Part shown: piece after piece, positions 16,625-25,832 of the stretch
How positions within the stretch are numbered: the stretch's first letter is position 1
Layout: each line of letters begins with the position of its first letter
Assembly (NCBI RefSeq): GCF_014206975.1
Contig: NZ_JACHOU010000005.1
Span: 186,001-250,000 of the forward strand
From: Aminobacter aganoensis
Lineage (GTDB): Bacteria > Pseudomonadota > Alphaproteobacteria > Rhizobiales > Rhizobiaceae
Direction: 5' to 3'
Length of the DNA stretch: 64,000 bases
Notes under the pieces: model-generated
Databases searched by the model: none
What the model was told of the DNA's origin: nothing
What the model saw: only the letters and a program-made list of their open reading frames with translations
Translations under genes and position numbers: made by a program

Positions 16625-17716
16625 TCAGCTTGTGAGCCCCGTTCGGCCATCGCCGCAGACCGCAGCCCAGCGTCCTCGTGCCCGTTCGCCGGGTGGGCCT
16701 TGGACCTTGTCCAGCGGCACCAGCCGCTCCCGGTCTCCGTCGCGCAGCCGCATGAAGGGCACGAGCCGGTAGCTGGCGATCCGGCCGCGCGTCGCGGCAT
16801 CGGCACTGACATCGGCAACGAGGATCGCTCCGACCCGCCCCGGCCAGGGCTGGCGCGCGAATGCGGTGCCGAGAAAGTCGCCCAGCCCGTAGGCGACGAG
16901 GGTTTGGCCGACCTTGGCCATCGGCTGCACGACATGGGCATGATGCCCGGCCACCAGCCCGACGCCGAACTCGGCCAGCCGTTGCGCCCAGGCCTGTGTT
17001 TGGTCGCGCGGAAAATGCCGGAACTCCCAGTCCCAATGCGGCACCGCGCACATCAGGTCGACCTCTTGCGCGCCCGGCAGTCCATCGCGGCTGCCGGCGA
17101 AAAAATCCTCCGTCATCGCCACCCGACCGGCAAAATCCGCAGCAGCGGCGTTGCGCCATTGCGTGAACGCGACAAGACCGAGCGTCAACGGCCCGACGCC
17201 CACCCTGGTCACGGCGGTCGACGTGCCGATCGTCGCGATGCCGAGTGCGGCCAGGGCCGACAGAGTCTCGTCAAAGCCTGTGATCCCCTGGTCGAGCACG
17301 TGGTTGTTGGCGAGGGACAGCACCAGCCGCCCCGGCGCGATCCCGGTCGCCTCAAGCGCGCCGGCCAGGAACGTGCGTGTCATGGCGTGGTGCGTGCCGA
17401 TCCGGGTGCCGAACCGGGCGCTCGGCCGCGCGACGAGGGGGCTTTCGCAATTGCCGACCACGAGGTCGGCGGAAGCGAGCAGCGCGTTCAAGTCTCCATC
17501 GCAGGCGGGTGGCTGCCTGTTGGCGACGGCCGAGATATCGCCGACGAACGCCAGCCGCACGCTCTTTTCCGGCCTGGGCAACAGCGCCGCCTCGGCAGGC
17601 GCAGGCGCCGATACACCGCCGCGCAGCGACGGCTTGAGAAACCGGGCCGGCCAGGAAAGCTTGTAGGAGAAAGGGTAATTGCTGGACACGCGTCGCCCGA
17701 AATTGGTCGCAGGCAC
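16625..17716 (-). CDS. CapA-family protein (poly-gamma-glutamate/capsule type metallophosphatase fold)
   Basis: A 363-residue protein with a PGA_cap domain from about residue 53: LAFVGDISAV, VVGNCESPLV, VLSLANNHVLDQGITGFDETLSAL, PHWDWEF and VAGHHAHVVQP. These carry the Asp, Asn and His residues of the metallophosphatase-like site. The family is linked to capsule or surface polymer export. The start is uncertain (GTG at 17716 has a ribosome site too close), and the N-terminal 50 residues look unconserved. It follows a GT4 glycosyltransferase gene on the same strand by 49 bases, which fits a surface-polymer context. Confidence 0.85.
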   Translation of the reverse strand: MPATNFGRRVSSNYPFSYKLSWPARFLKPSLRGGVSAPAPAEAALLPRPEKSVRLAFVGDISAVANRQPPACDGDLNALLASADLVVGNCESPLVARPSARFGTRIGTHHAMTRTFLAGALEATGIAPGRLVLSLANNHVLDQGITGFDETLSALAALGIATIGTSTAVTRVGVGPLTLGLVAFTQWRNAAAADFAGRVAMTEDFFAGSRDGLPGAQEVDLMCAVPHWDWEFRHFPRDQTQAWAQRLAEFGVGLVAGHHAHVVQPMAKVGQTLVAYGLGDFLGTAFARQPWPGRVGAILVADVSADAATRGRIASYRLVPFMRLRDGDRERLVPLDKVQGPPGERARGRWAAVCGDGRTGLTS

Positions 17717-17765
17717 CCTACCAGCAAATCATTGCGCGCGGCTGGCGCGACGCCGCTGCCCCCGG

Positions 17766-18866
17766 CTATTTTTGCGGAGGCTTCTTTCCCGCGCGTTCGA
17801 TGGCCTGGCGATAGACCGTGTCTATTTCCGGCACAATCGCCTGCGGCGCCAGATGGTCGGCGATGGTCTGCCTGGCGGCAATCCCGACGGTCCGGCGCAA
17901 TGCCGCGTCGCCGGCAAGCATGGACGCGGTTTCGGTCATGCGTTCCCTTTCGCCATGCGAGAAGACCCAGCCATTGACGCCGTTGCGCAGCAATGCCGCG
18001 GAGTAGCCGACATCCACGGACAGCACCGGCAACGCACTGGCCATCGCCTCCAGCGTGGCGATCGGGCCCTCCTCCATCTTCGACGTGCAGAGATAGACGT
18101 CGATCGCGTGCAGCAGCCGGGTCGCATCCTGCCGTTCGCCGGACATATGCAGGCGGCCCTGGATCTGTGGATCGGCGGTGGCAGCGCTCCATTCCGCATC
18201 ACCGGCGATGTGGCGCGTGCTGCCGACGAGCAGCAGTTCGGCATCGATGCCTCGCCCGACCAGGCCTTTGAGCATCCGCACCATGTCGATCTGGTTCTTG
18301 CGCGCGTCGATCTCGCCGACCGAACCAATGACGAAGGATGAAGGCTTGAGCCCCAGCTTCGCCCGCGCGGCGCTTTGGCTCGCTGGGGTGGCCGCCTCCA
18401 CCGTGCCGACGTCGAACATATGTCGCACCAGATGCATGTTCCGCCGCCGCACCAGCCAGTGCGACAGATAGTAGTCGGCGGTCTGCTGGCTCGGCGCGAT
18501 CACCGCATGGGCAAACAGCCACGGCAGCTGGAACTGGCGGGTATGCGCGGTCATGACGATGGGCGTGCCGGCGGCGCACCGGAACACCAGGCCGAACTTG
18601 TTGCCCCGGCTGCCATGGGTATGGACCACGTCCACGCCCCAGTCGCGCGCGGCGTAGCCGACACGGCGCAGTTCGGCCGGAGCGGTGGCAAAGCCCGAGC
18701 CCATCTTCTCGAGCGGGCCGTCGAACTTCTGACGTTCGATCCACGAGTTCTGCGAATGCACCAGCATCACGTCATGGCCGGCATCGAGTTGCGCCTGGAT
18801 CAGCGTCTTCGAACTGGTCGCGACGCCGTTCAGCCCGGCATGAGTCACCAGATGTGTGATCCTCAT
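17766..18866 (-). CDS. Glycosyltransferase family 4 protein
   Basis: A 366-residue GT-B enzyme. The N-terminal domain has THAGLNGVATSSKTLIQAQLDAGHDVMLV and DVVHTHGSRGNKFG. The C-terminal domain has the donor-binding strand FVIGSVGEIDARKNQIDMV and the EX7E motif region SKMEEGPIATLEAMASALPVLSVD. Substrates are not readable. The ATG at 18866 starts at the first strand; the frame stays open upstream but without conservation. The CapA gene follows, suggesting a shared role in a cell-surface polysaccharide. Confidence 0.88.
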   Translation of the reverse strand: MRITHLVTHAGLNGVATSSKTLIQAQLDAGHDVMLVHSQNSWIERQKFDGPLEKMGSGFATAPAELRRVGYAARDWGVDVVHTHGSRGNKFGLVFRCAAGTPIVMTAHTRQFQLPWLFAHAVIAPSQQTADYYLSHWLVRRRNMHLVRHMFDVGTVEAATPASQSAARAKLGLKPSSFVIGSVGEIDARKNQIDMVRMLKGLVGRGIDAELLLVGSTRHIAGDAEWSAATADPQIQGRLHMSGERQDATRLLHAIDVYLCTSKMEEGPIATLEAMASALPVLSVDVGYSAALLRNGVNGWVFSHGERERMTETASMLAGDAALRRTVGIAARQTIADHLAPQAIVPEIDTVYRQAIERAGKKPPQK

Positions 18867-19150
18867 CGGTGCATTTCCGTGGGTGCTGTGCTTGCGGACA
18901 GATGCGTGTCGGTGACCACGAAGATCGACGCCCTTGGTTTGCAGATGGCTGGCCGGACGCCATATCGGCCAATTGACGCAACGGCAAGTGCGGCAGCGCA
19001 ACCGCCGTGACTGCGCCCGGCAGGCGTCGCGCCCGGCGCCTCATGCCTATTGCCCAGGCATAAAGGATAAACGCACCAGTATACTGGCATGCGGCAACAC
19101 AGAATGTAGTTTGGGTCGTTCGAAATGAATTTCGGTCTGGAGGGCTGCCC

Positions 19151-19567
19151 ATGATATTTCGAAGACTTGCTGCCACCGGCGCCATTCTGGCCGCGATGAC
19201 GGCACTGCCGGCAGCGGCGCTCGCCGCCGACGCCTACACCACCGGCAACGTCAATGTGCGCAGCGGCCCCGGCACCGGCTATGCCAGGATCGGCATGCTC
19301 GACGAAGGCACCCGCGTCGACCTGCGCGGCTGCGAGGGCAACTGGTGCAACGTCTACGGGTCCCGGCTGAGAGGCTGGGTCTCGGCCAATTACCTCTCCG
19401 ACTATGTCGGCCGCCCGCCGGCGGTCGTGGTGGCGCCGACCATCGTCGTGCGGCCGCCGCATTACCGACCACCGCACTGGAACCGGCCTCCCAAGCCACG
19501 GCCGCCAAGGCCTCGCCCGCCTGGCGCCCATTGCAAGATCGCCCCAGGCTTCCCCTGCCCGCGCTGA
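19151..19567 (+). CDS. Secreted SH3-domain protein with Pro-rich tail
   Basis: A 138-residue protein with a signal peptide (to about ALAAD), one bacterial SH3 domain (TTGNVNVRSGPGTGYARIG, a Cys pair in RGCEGNWCNV, then GWVSANYLSDY) and a C-terminal tail rich in Pro, Arg and His (HYRPPHWNRPPKPRPP). SH3b domains usually bind peptidoglycan, so a periplasmic or wall-binding role is inferred. It is a single gene with an inverted repeat just after its stop. Confidence 0.88.
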   Translation: MIFRRLAATGAILAAMTALPAAALAADAYTTGNVNVRSGPGTGYARIGMLDEGTRVDLRGCEGNWCNVYGSRLRGWVSANYLSDYVGRPPAVVVAPTIVVRPPHYRPPHWNRPPKPRPPRPRPPGAHCKIAPGFPCPR

Positions 19568-19572
19568 CGACT

Positions 19573-19594
19573 TCCTGACAGCCTGATGTCAGGA
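19573..19594. terminator. Inverted repeat after the SH3 gene
   Basis: TCCTGACA-GCCTGA-TGTCAGGA, a perfect 8-base stem with a 6-base loop, sits 6 bases after the stop codon. It lacks a T run, so it may be a weak or factor-assisted terminator, or a site in the uvrB leader. Confidence 0.45.
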
Positions 19595-19676
19595 GCACGA
19601 GAGGTCGCGGTCGCCGGTCCGGCATTCCGGCGCCCGTGCCCTTTCCATTTCCGCGGACTCTGCCCATATTCGTGCA

Positions 19677-22600
19677 ATGGCCAAATCTGCTGACAAGAAA
19701 TCGCCCGCCTCGGGAGCCGACGATCGTGCCGCTCCGCGCAAGCGCGGCGGCAATGGCGTGACCGATTTTCTGCACGCGTCCGAACCGCTGCATCGTCCCG
19801 GCTTCGGCGAAGCGCCGCAGGCCGAGCTTTCCGGTGCGCCGCTGTCCGGGTCGATTTCCGACTGGGCCGAGGAGATCGCCCGCGAGGCGGAGAAGCCGCA
19901 GCCAAAGGCCAAGAAGATTCCCGAAAAGAGCTCCGCCCCCACACGCTCGTCGCGCGGCACCTCGATGGGCGGCGCCGCTTCGGCCAAGGATCGCGCCGCC
20001 GCCGGCCTCAATCCGGTCGCCGGCCTCGACATCTCCCTCGAGGACGCAGCCTCGCTGTCCAATTCCGGCGTCACCGCGACGGTGGCGGCCCTTTCAGCGC
20101 TGATCGAGAGCGGCAACCCGCTGCACAAGGGCGGCGAGATCTGGGTTCCCCACCGTCCTGCCCGGCCGGAAAAGTCGGAAGGCGGCATCCAAATCGTCAT
20201 GCAGTCGGAATTCGAACCGGCCGGCGACCAGCCGACCGCCATCAAGGACCTCGTCGAGGGCGTCAATTCGACCGAGCGCACCCAGGTGCTGCTCGGCGTC
20301 ACCGGCTCGGGCAAGACCTTCACCATGGCCAAGGTGATCGAGCAGACGCAGCGCCCGGCGCTGATCCTGGCGCCCAACAAGACGCTGGCCGCCCAGCTCT
20401 ATTCCGAGTTCAAGAAGTTCTTCCCCGACAACGCCGTGGAGTATTTCGTCTCCTACTACGACTACTACCAGCCGGAAGCCTACGTCCCACGCACCGATAC
20501 CTATATCGAGAAGGAATCGACAATCAACGAGCAGATCGACCGCATGCGCCACTCGGCGACGCGCTCGCTGCTCGAACGCGACGACGTCATCATCGTCGCC
20601 TCGGTCTCCTGCATCTACGGTATCGGCTCGGTCGAAACCTATACGGCGATGACCTTCCAGATGGCGGTCGGCGACCGGCTCGACCAACGCCAGCTGCTCG
20701 CCGACCTCGTCGCCCAGCAATACAAGCGCCAGGACATCAACTTCGTCCGCGGCTCGTTCCGCGTCCGCGGCGACACCATCGAAATCTTCCCGGCCCACCT
20801 GGAAGACTCGGCCTGGCGCATTTCGCTGTTCGGCGACGAAATCGAGCAGATCACCGAGTTCGATCCGCTCACCGGACAAAAGACCGGCGACCTGAAGAGC
20901 GTAAAAATCTACGCCAACTCGCACTATGTGACGCCGCGCCCGACCTTGAATCAGGCCATCAAGTCGATCAAGGAAGAGCTGCAGCACCGCCTGCAAGAAC
21001 TTGAAAAGGCTGGACGCCTGCTCGAGGCCCAGCGGCTGGAGCAGCGCACCCGCTTCGACCTCGAGATGCTGGAAGCCACCGGCTCCTGCGCCGGCATCGA
21101 AAACTATTCGCGCTATCTCACCGGGCGCCGCCCCGGCGATCCGCCGCCGACGCTGTTCGAATACATCCCCGACAACGCTCTGGTCTTCATCGACGAAAGC
21201 CATGTCACCGTGCCGCAGATCGGCGGCATGTACCGGGGCGACTTCAGGCGCAAGGCGACGCTGGCCGAATACGGCTTCCGCCTGCCCTCCTGCATGGACA
21301 ACCGGCCGCTGCGCTTCGAGGAATGGGACGCCATGCGCCCGCTTTCGGTCGCGGTCTCGGCGACCCCAGGCAATTGGGAGATGGAAGAGGCCGGCGGCGT
21401 GTTCGCCGAACAGGTCATCCGCCCGACCGGCCTGATCGACCCGCCCGTCGAGGTCCGTCCGGCGAAAACCCAGGTCGACGACGTCGTCGGCGAGATCCGC
21501 GCCACCACCCAGGCCGGCTACCGTACGCTGGTCACGGTGCTGACCAAGCGCATGGCCGAGGACCTGACCGAATACCTGCACGAGCACGGCGTCCGGGTCC
21601 GCTACATGCACTCCGACATCGATACGCTGGAGCGCATCGAGATTCTGCGCGACCTGCGCCTCGGCGCCTTCGACGTGCTGGTCGGCATCAACCTCCTGCG
21701 CGAAGGCCTCGACATTCCCGAATGCGGTTTCGTCGCCATCCTCGATGCCGACAAGGAAGGTTTCCTGCGTTCCGAGACGTCGCTGATCCAGACCATCGGC
21801 CGTGCGGCGCGCAACGTCGACGGCAAGGTCATCCTCTACGCCGACCAGATCACCGGCTCGATGGAACGCGCCATGGCCGAGACGACGCGCCGCCGCGAAA
21901 AGCAGATGGTGTGGAACGAGGCCAACGGCATCACCCCGGAAAGCGTCAAGTCGCGCATCTCCGACATCCTCGAATCCGTCTACGAGAAGGACCACGTCCG
22001 CGCCGACATCTCGCAGTTCACCGATAATGCCGGTGCGATGATGGGCAACAATCTCAAGGCGCATCTCGATGCGCTGGACAAGCAGATGCGCAACGCCGCC
22101 ACCGATCTCGATTTCGAGAAGGCAGCCCGCATCCGCGACGAGATCAAGCGCCTGCGCGAGATGGAACTGGCCATCTCGGACGACCCGATGTCAAAATATG
22201 CCGACATGGAAAGCCCGGCGTCGGGCCGCGAGAAGGGCAAGCACAACAAGGGCGTGGCCAAGCACCGCACGGCCGAGGAGCAGGAGCGCTTCCGCAAGCT
22301 CGACGAGGCGCGTGCCGCCGAAGAGGCTGCCAAGGCCGCCCGGCCCAACATGTTCCGCAAGCCGGACCTCGACGAAATGGGCGCCGACGGCACCAAGCCC
22401 GCCGGCAAGTCGCTGTTTGCCAAGCCCCATATCGACGACATGGGCCCGGGCACCGACATGACGACGCCGGCAGGCGCGGTCTCGCGCTCGCTGTTCAAGA
22501 AGCAGTCGGCCGCCGAAGCCCATGGTTCCGACTACGGCGTTCCCGACGACGGCAAATCGCTGTTCCGCAAGAACGACCTCGACGAGATGACGGTGCGCCG

Positions 22601-22730
22601 CACCGAAAAGCCGGTCGAAGGCGTCAAGCCGATCAAGCGCGCCAAGATCGGCGCGGGGTCCTACGAAGATCCCGCAGAGGCCGCGCGGACAAGGAAGAAG
22701 CCGGGCAAATCGGGACGGCCGGGACAGTAG
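19677..22730 (+). CDS. uvrB: Excinuclease ABC subunit B (UvrB) with long N- and C-terminal extensions
   Basis: A 1017-residue protein; the usual UvrB is about 670. Nucleotide-excision-repair helicase that, with UvrA and UvrC, verifies DNA damage. The core begins near residue 180 ([12 protein letters not shown]). Walker A is [10 protein letters not shown] (about residue 207), the beta-hairpin is [18 protein letters not shown], the DExx box is VFIDESH, and motif VI is QTIGRAARN. The UvrC-binding UVR motif is [18 protein letters not shown]. The first 180 residues are low-complexity. After the UVR motif come about 190 residues with a repeated motif ([10 protein letters not shown]-like). No SOS box of the GTTC-N7-GTTC kind was seen upstream. 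Confidence 0.95.
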   Translation: MAKSADKKSPASGADDRAAPRKRGGNGVTDFLHASEPLHRPGFGEAPQAELSGAPLSGSISDWAEEIAREAEKPQPKAKKIPEKSSAPTRSSRGTSMGGAASAKDRAAAGLNPVAGLDISLEDAASLSNSGVTATVAALSALIESGNPLHKGGEIWVPHRPARPEKSEGGIQIVMQSEFEPAGDQPTAIKDLVEGVNSTERTQVLLGVTGSGKTFTMAKVIEQTQRPALILAPNKTLAAQLYSEFKKFFPDNAVEYFVSYYDYYQPEAYVPRTDTYIEKESTINEQIDRMRHSATRSLLERDDVIIVASVSCIYGIGSVETYTAMTFQMAVGDRLDQRQLLADLVAQQYKRQDINFVRGSFRVRGDTIEIFPAHLEDSAWRISLFGDEIEQITEFDPLTGQKTGDLKSVKIYANSHYVTPRPTLNQAIKSIKEELQHRLQELEKAGRLLEAQRLEQRTRFDLEMLEATGSCAGIENYSRYLTGRRPGDPPPTLFEYIPDNALVFIDESHVTVPQIGGMYRGDFRRKATLAEYGFRLPSCMDNRPLRFEEWDAMRPLSVAVSATPGNWEMEEAGGVFAEQVIRPTGLIDPPVEVRPAKTQVDDVVGEIRATTQAGYRTLVTVLTKRMAEDLTEYLHEHGVRVRYMHSDIDTLERIEILRDLRLGAFDVLVGINLLREGLDIPECGFVAILDADKEGFLRSETSLIQTIGRAARNVDGKVILYADQITGSMERAMAETTRRREKQMVWNEANGITPESVKSRISDILESVYEKDHVRADISQFTDNAGAMMGNNLKAHLDALDKQMRNAATDLDFEKAARIRDEIKRLREMELAISDDPMSKYADMESPASGREKGKHNKGVAKHRTAEEQERFRKLDEARAAEEAAKAARPNMFRKPDLDEMGADGTKPAGKSLFAKPHIDDMGPGTDMTTPAGAVSRSLFKKQSAAEAHGSDYGVPDDGKSLFRKNDLDEMTVRRTEKPVEGVKPIKRAKIGAGSYEDPAEAARTRKKPGKSGRPGQ

Positions 22731-22781
22731 ACCCTGGCTGCAGCTTGACTGCTGACTGGCCGATCGGACGGAAATGCGGTA

Positions 22782-22795
22782 GGTTACATGTAACC
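22782..22795. promoter_or_regulatory. Palindrome upstream of mazE, candidate operator
   Basis: GGTTACATGTAACC is a perfect 14-base palindrome ending 13 bases before the mazE start. MazE and MazEF complexes usually repress their own promoters by binding palindromes here, so autoregulation is inferred. Confidence 0.6.
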
Positions 22796-22808
22796 AGAGA
22801 GGTTTGGC

Positions 22809-23033
22809 ATGCCGCCCGCATCGTCCCCAAAGCCATCCCGCGAGAAGGTGCGAGAGCACCGTGAACGCCTGCGTCGGCAAGGTTTGCGTCCCATCCAGAT
22901 ATGGGTACCGGACACGCGTGCGCCCTCTTTCCGGCCTGAGGCGCATCGCCAGTCGCTGGCGGTAGCAGCTGGCGTCGATGCCTTCGACGACCAGGCCTTC
23001 ATCGATTCCATCTCTGAATGGGATGAGGAATGA
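22809..23033 (+). CDS. mazE: MazE-family antitoxin (DUF3018 type)
   Basis: A 74-residue protein. The N-terminal half is basic (SREKVREHRERLRRQGLRPIQIWVPDTRAPSF, broken here into its strand and helix parts), typical of MazE-like antitoxins with the REHR and RPIQIWVPD pattern. The acidic C-terminal end (FDDQAFIDSISEWDEE) would wrap the toxin. The ribosome site AGAGAGG is 6 bases upstream. The stop overlaps the mazF start (ATGA), so the pair is translationally coupled. Confidence 0.88.
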   Translation: MPPASSPKPSREKVREHRERLRRQGLRPIQIWVPDTRAPSFRPEAHRQSLAVAAGVDAFDDQAFIDSISEWDEE

Positions 23034-23383
23034 GGCGCGGTGACATCTGGATTGTCTCAGGCGGCAAAGACTACGCAAGCAAGCCACGTCCAGTTGTCAT
23101 CGTTCAAGACGACAATTTCGATGCAACCGAATCCATTACCGTTTGTGCGTTTACAACGGATCCGACTGACGCCCCCTTGTTCCGCTTGCTCATCGTACCG
23201 AGCGAGCAGAACGGTCTCCGCATTGCCTCGCGACTGATGGTCGACAAGATCACGACCGTGCCAAAATCCAAGTTAGGGGCGCATGTCGGGCGGTTGAACG
23301 ACGAGGATATCTTGCGTCTCAATCGGGCCGCCCTCGTATTCCTCGGGCTGGTGGCTTCCCCGCGGCCGACACAAGAGCCTTGA
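23030..23383 (+). CDS. mazF: MazF-family toxin (PemK/MazF endoribonuclease)
   Basis: A 117-residue protein with the MazF fold pattern: the start MRRGDIWIVSGGKDYASKPR, then PVVIVQDDNF, SITVCAFTTDP and LMVDKITTVPKSKL, which includes the conserved strand around the active site. Family members cleave mRNA at short sequence motifs and are neutralised by MazE. Sequence specificity cannot be read. The gene overlaps mazE by 4 bases. Confidence 0.88.
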   Translation: MRRGDIWIVSGGKDYASKPRPVVIVQDDNFDATESITVCAFTTDPTDAPLFRLLIVPSEQNGLRIASRLMVDKITTVPKSKLGAHVGRLNDEDILRLNRAALVFLGLVASPRPTQEP

Positions 23384-23501
23384 GAACTCACGGCCAACAG
23401 ATCGCCGTTCTGCTGACGCCCCGCCCCTATGACATTCCTATAACATCGGCCTGATCCTGCTCTCGAATTCCGACGCGGCGGCGGACTATCTGTTTGTCAT
23501 C

Positions 23502-23921
23502 ATGAAGCCGGAAACATCCAACGCGCTGGTCGGCCGTCTTGCCGAGATCAGGGTTCTCCGCGAGCACCATGTCTGGGACGCGGCCGAGATTGTCGGCCTC
23601 GACCGTTCCGGCGACAGGTCGCAACCCCGATACCGGAAATTCCGGGTCCTGATGGAGGCCGATGCACTGGTCGATGCCGTGCTGCATCTCGCAGCGACGG
23701 CCATCCCACCGCGCCTGCTCCAGGCCTCCGCACACGGAGAGCGCTGGATCTGCTCGGCCCGCGTCGTGTCCGGCCGACGCTCCCGCAAGGCCGAACATGC
23801 CGATCTCGCGGCGGCGATGCTTGCCTCGCTGCTTCTGACCTTCCCGTCTCGCCGCGCGCCCGGCCGCCGCAGGATCAACCCCACGCGCCACGCCAACGAG
23901 GTCCATCGCCATGACCATTGA
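23502..23921 (+). CDS. Hypothetical protein overlapping dapA
   Basis: A 139-residue open frame ending 11 bases inside dapA, which suggests translational coupling. The frame is open further upstream without an ATG (reading LILLSNSDAAADYLFVIM). The middle is strand-helix like (GRLAEIRVLREHHVWDAAEI, then RYRKFRVLMEADALVDAVLH), and the end is basic and probably disordered. No motif is recognised. No clear ribosome binding site is seen at 23502. It may be a genuine small gene or an artefact of the high GC content. Confidence 0.45.
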   Translation: MKPETSNALVGRLAEIRVLREHHVWDAAEIVGLDRSGDRSQPRYRKFRVLMEADALVDAVLHLAATAIPPRLLQASAHGERWICSARVVSGRRSRKAEHADLAAAMLASLLLTFPSRRAPGRRRINPTRHANEVHRHDH

Positions 23922-24894
23922 CCCGATCCGCGCACGCATCTCGGGCGCTCTCACCGCCCTCGTCACACCGTTCCGGGACGGCGAAGTCGACCTCAAGAGC
24001 CTCGCAGCCCTCGTCGATTGGCAGATCGCCGAAGGCATCGACGGCCTTGTCGTCTGCGGAACGACGGGCGAGGCCCCGACCTTGTCCTGGCACGAGCGCA
24101 TCCTGGTCATTCGCAAGACGGTCCAGGTCGCCGCCGGGCGCGTGCCGGTGATCGTCGGCACCGGTACCAACAGCACGGAATCGACCATTGCCTTTACCGC
24201 CGCCGCCCGCGACTTCGGCGCCGACGCCGCCCTCGTCGTCACGCCCTACTACAACAAGCCGAGCCAGTCCGGCATGGTCAGGCATTTCGAGACTGTTGCC
24301 GCCAAGGTCGAACTGCCGATCCTCGTCTGCAACGTCCCCTCGCGCACCGGCGTCGACCTCGCGCCCGCCACCATCGAACGACTGGCGGCGATCCCCGGCA
24401 TCGTCGGATTCAAGGACGCCACCGGCGATCTGTCGCGCATCATGACGCTTGCCCGTTGCCATGGCGACCGGTTCATCTGGCTGTCGGGGCACGATGCCAC
24501 CGCTTTTGGCTACAACACCATGGGCGGCAACGGCACCATCTCGGTCGTCGCCAACATCGCGCCTCGCCTTTGCGCCGAGATGCACGCGGCCTGCCGGCGC
24601 GGCGACCCTCATGCGGCGCGTTCTCTCCACAACTGCCTGCGCCCGCTCATCGCCGCGCTCGAACTCGAAACCAATCCTGTGCCCGTCAAACATGCGCTCC
24701 ATCTCCTTGGCCGCACGCGGCCCGACGTCCGCCTGCCGCTGGTCGAGGTCGAACTGGAGACGGCCTCGGCGATCGGCGACGCCTTGCAGGCGTTCGACGG
24801 CCGTTGGACGGAAGGCATCTCCGGCGCCGCCCGGGCAGCCGGCACGATGGGCCCGGCGGCTGTCACAGGCGGCAGTCAGCGCACCCGCATCTGA
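23911..24894 (+). CDS. dapA: 4-hydroxy-tetrahydrodipicolinate synthase family protein (DapA-like)
   Basis: A 327-residue class I aldolase fold enzyme. Seen are VVCGTTGEAPTLSWHE (the Thr pair of the active site), VVTPYYNKPSQSG (catalytic Tyr) and the Schiff-base Lys in IVGFKDATGD. The reaction in lysine and peptidoglycan synthesis is condensation of pyruvate with aspartate semialdehyde. Length exceeds the usual 290-300 because of a C-terminal Ala/Gly tail. Related aldolases such as N-acetylneuraminate lyase share the fold, but the motif set favours DapA. Confidence 0.88.
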   Translation: MTIDPIRARISGALTALVTPFRDGEVDLKSLAALVDWQIAEGIDGLVVCGTTGEAPTLSWHERILVIRKTVQVAAGRVPVIVGTGTNSTESTIAFTAAARDFGADAALVVTPYYNKPSQSGMVRHFETVAAKVELPILVCNVPSRTGVDLAPATIERLAAIPGIVGFKDATGDLSRIMTLARCHGDRFIWLSGHDATAFGYNTMGGNGTISVVANIAPRLCAEMHAACRRGDPHAARSLHNCLRPLIAALELETNPVPVKHALHLLGRTRPDVRLPLVEVELETASAIGDALQAFDGRWTEGISGAARAAGTMGPAAVTGGSQRTRI

Positions 24895-24910
24895 AGAAAG
24901 GCAAGACATC

Positions 24911-25174
24911 ATGGGCACACTGGCTCGCGACATCCATCCCGTCCCCACGCCGCATCGCTTCATGGTCGGCCGCGATCCCCAGGGCCATTGGGTGGTCAGC
25001 GACGAGCAGGGACTGGTCGGCGGCATCTTTGCCGACAAGGAAGCGGCGGTCCGTTTCGCGCTGGCCGAAAGCGACCATCTGCCCGGCGCTGTCTTCTGCG
25101 CGCCCATCGACGTCACGCTCGATCTCAACCCGCTTTCGGGCCACGGCGCGACCGCTCGCGGCGACCGCCACTAG
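24911..25174 (+). CDS. Small hypothetical protein (DUF2188-like character)
   Basis: An 87-residue soluble protein starting at ATG 24911, 16 bases after dapA. The core HRFMVGRDPQGHWVVSDEQG and GGIFADKEAAVRFALAES reads like a small strand-strand-helix domain that recalls DUF2188 members. The close spacing suggests co-transcription with dapA. AAAGG lies upstream at slightly long spacing. The function is unknown. Confidence 0.75.
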   Translation: MGTLARDIHPVPTPHRFMVGRDPQGHWVVSDEQGLVGGIFADKEAAVRFALAESDHLPGAVFCAPIDVTLDLNPLSGHGATARGDRH

Positions 25175-25283
25175 ACGTGGCGCCGTGGCCGTTCGGACTC
25201 GTCTAGCTCCAATTGACGAATTCACGCGGCCAGCCGCGCCATGTTCAAATGGCGTTTTGGTGCCACGCAAAGGAGCATCTGCA

Positions 25284-25607
25284 ATGGCAAGGTTCCAGCG
25301 CTTCGCCGCGGCCGCGATTTTCGCAGGCACGGCCCTCACCGTCTCCGCCGCCCAGGCCGGACCGCTTGCCGGGCCGGGCCCAGCCATGACGCCGGCTGCC
25401 GCTTCCGGCGCGCCGATCCTGATCGGCAGCAGGTCGGTGACGGTCTCCAAATCGACCAGCAAGTCGAGCTCGCGCTCCAGGAGCTGCTCCAACGGCAGTT
25501 GCACCACCGACAGCGATTCCCAGAGCAACTCCGGCACCAGCTCGTCGACCAGCACCTCGACGAGCACCAGTTCGTCGAGCAATTCCAACTCGAATTCCTC
25601 GAACTGA
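25284..25607 (+). CDS. Ser-rich secreted low-complexity protein
   Basis: A 107-residue protein with AAAGGAG 8 bases before the ATG. A clean signal peptide ends near AAQAG. The mature part is Ala/Gly/Pro-rich, then a Ser/Thr/Lys/Asn-rich tail with alternating Ser and charged or polar residues (SKSTSKSSSRSRSC, a Cys pair CSNGSC, and STSTSTSTSSSSNSNS at the end). It has no globular domain. The strong export and ribosome signals argue it is real. It may be a surface or glycosylated linker protein; the function is unknown. Confidence 0.8.
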   Translation: MARFQRFAAAAIFAGTALTVSAAQAGPLAGPGPAMTPAAASGAPILIGSRSVTVSKSTSKSSSRSRSCSNGSCTTDSDSQSNSGTSSSTSTSTSTSSSSNSNSNSSN

Positions 25608-25832
25608 CCTTGTGCGCAACTCTGCCTCGGCGCTCCGGCGCTCGACGCGCCGGCGCAACGTTCCGATGAAGCGCAAAAAATGTCGGGCCGAGATGTCGGT
25701 TCCGACCGGCTTCGTTCGTCTTCAATACAGGGCATCGATCCGCCGTGGGCGACACGCACCCGGTTCGATGCCTGAACAGCCGCGTCGCGCGCTTTCGCTG
25801 GCTGCAGCGGCCATCAACGAACGGAGACAGAC

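Noticed and set aside
19595-19676. Possible SOS box upstream of uvrB
   Set aside because: No GTTC-N7-GTTC or GAAC-N7-GAAC pattern, as used in alphaproteobacteria, was found.
20094-22064. A 656-codon open frame on the minus strand opposite uvrB
   Set aside because: It lies wholly within uvrB, shows no recognised domain, and its length is expected from strong third-position GC bias in the true gene.
23427-24242. Open frame on the minus strand opposite dapA
   Set aside because: dapA carries all its catalytic motifs on the plus strand; the opposite frame has no domain or ribosome site.
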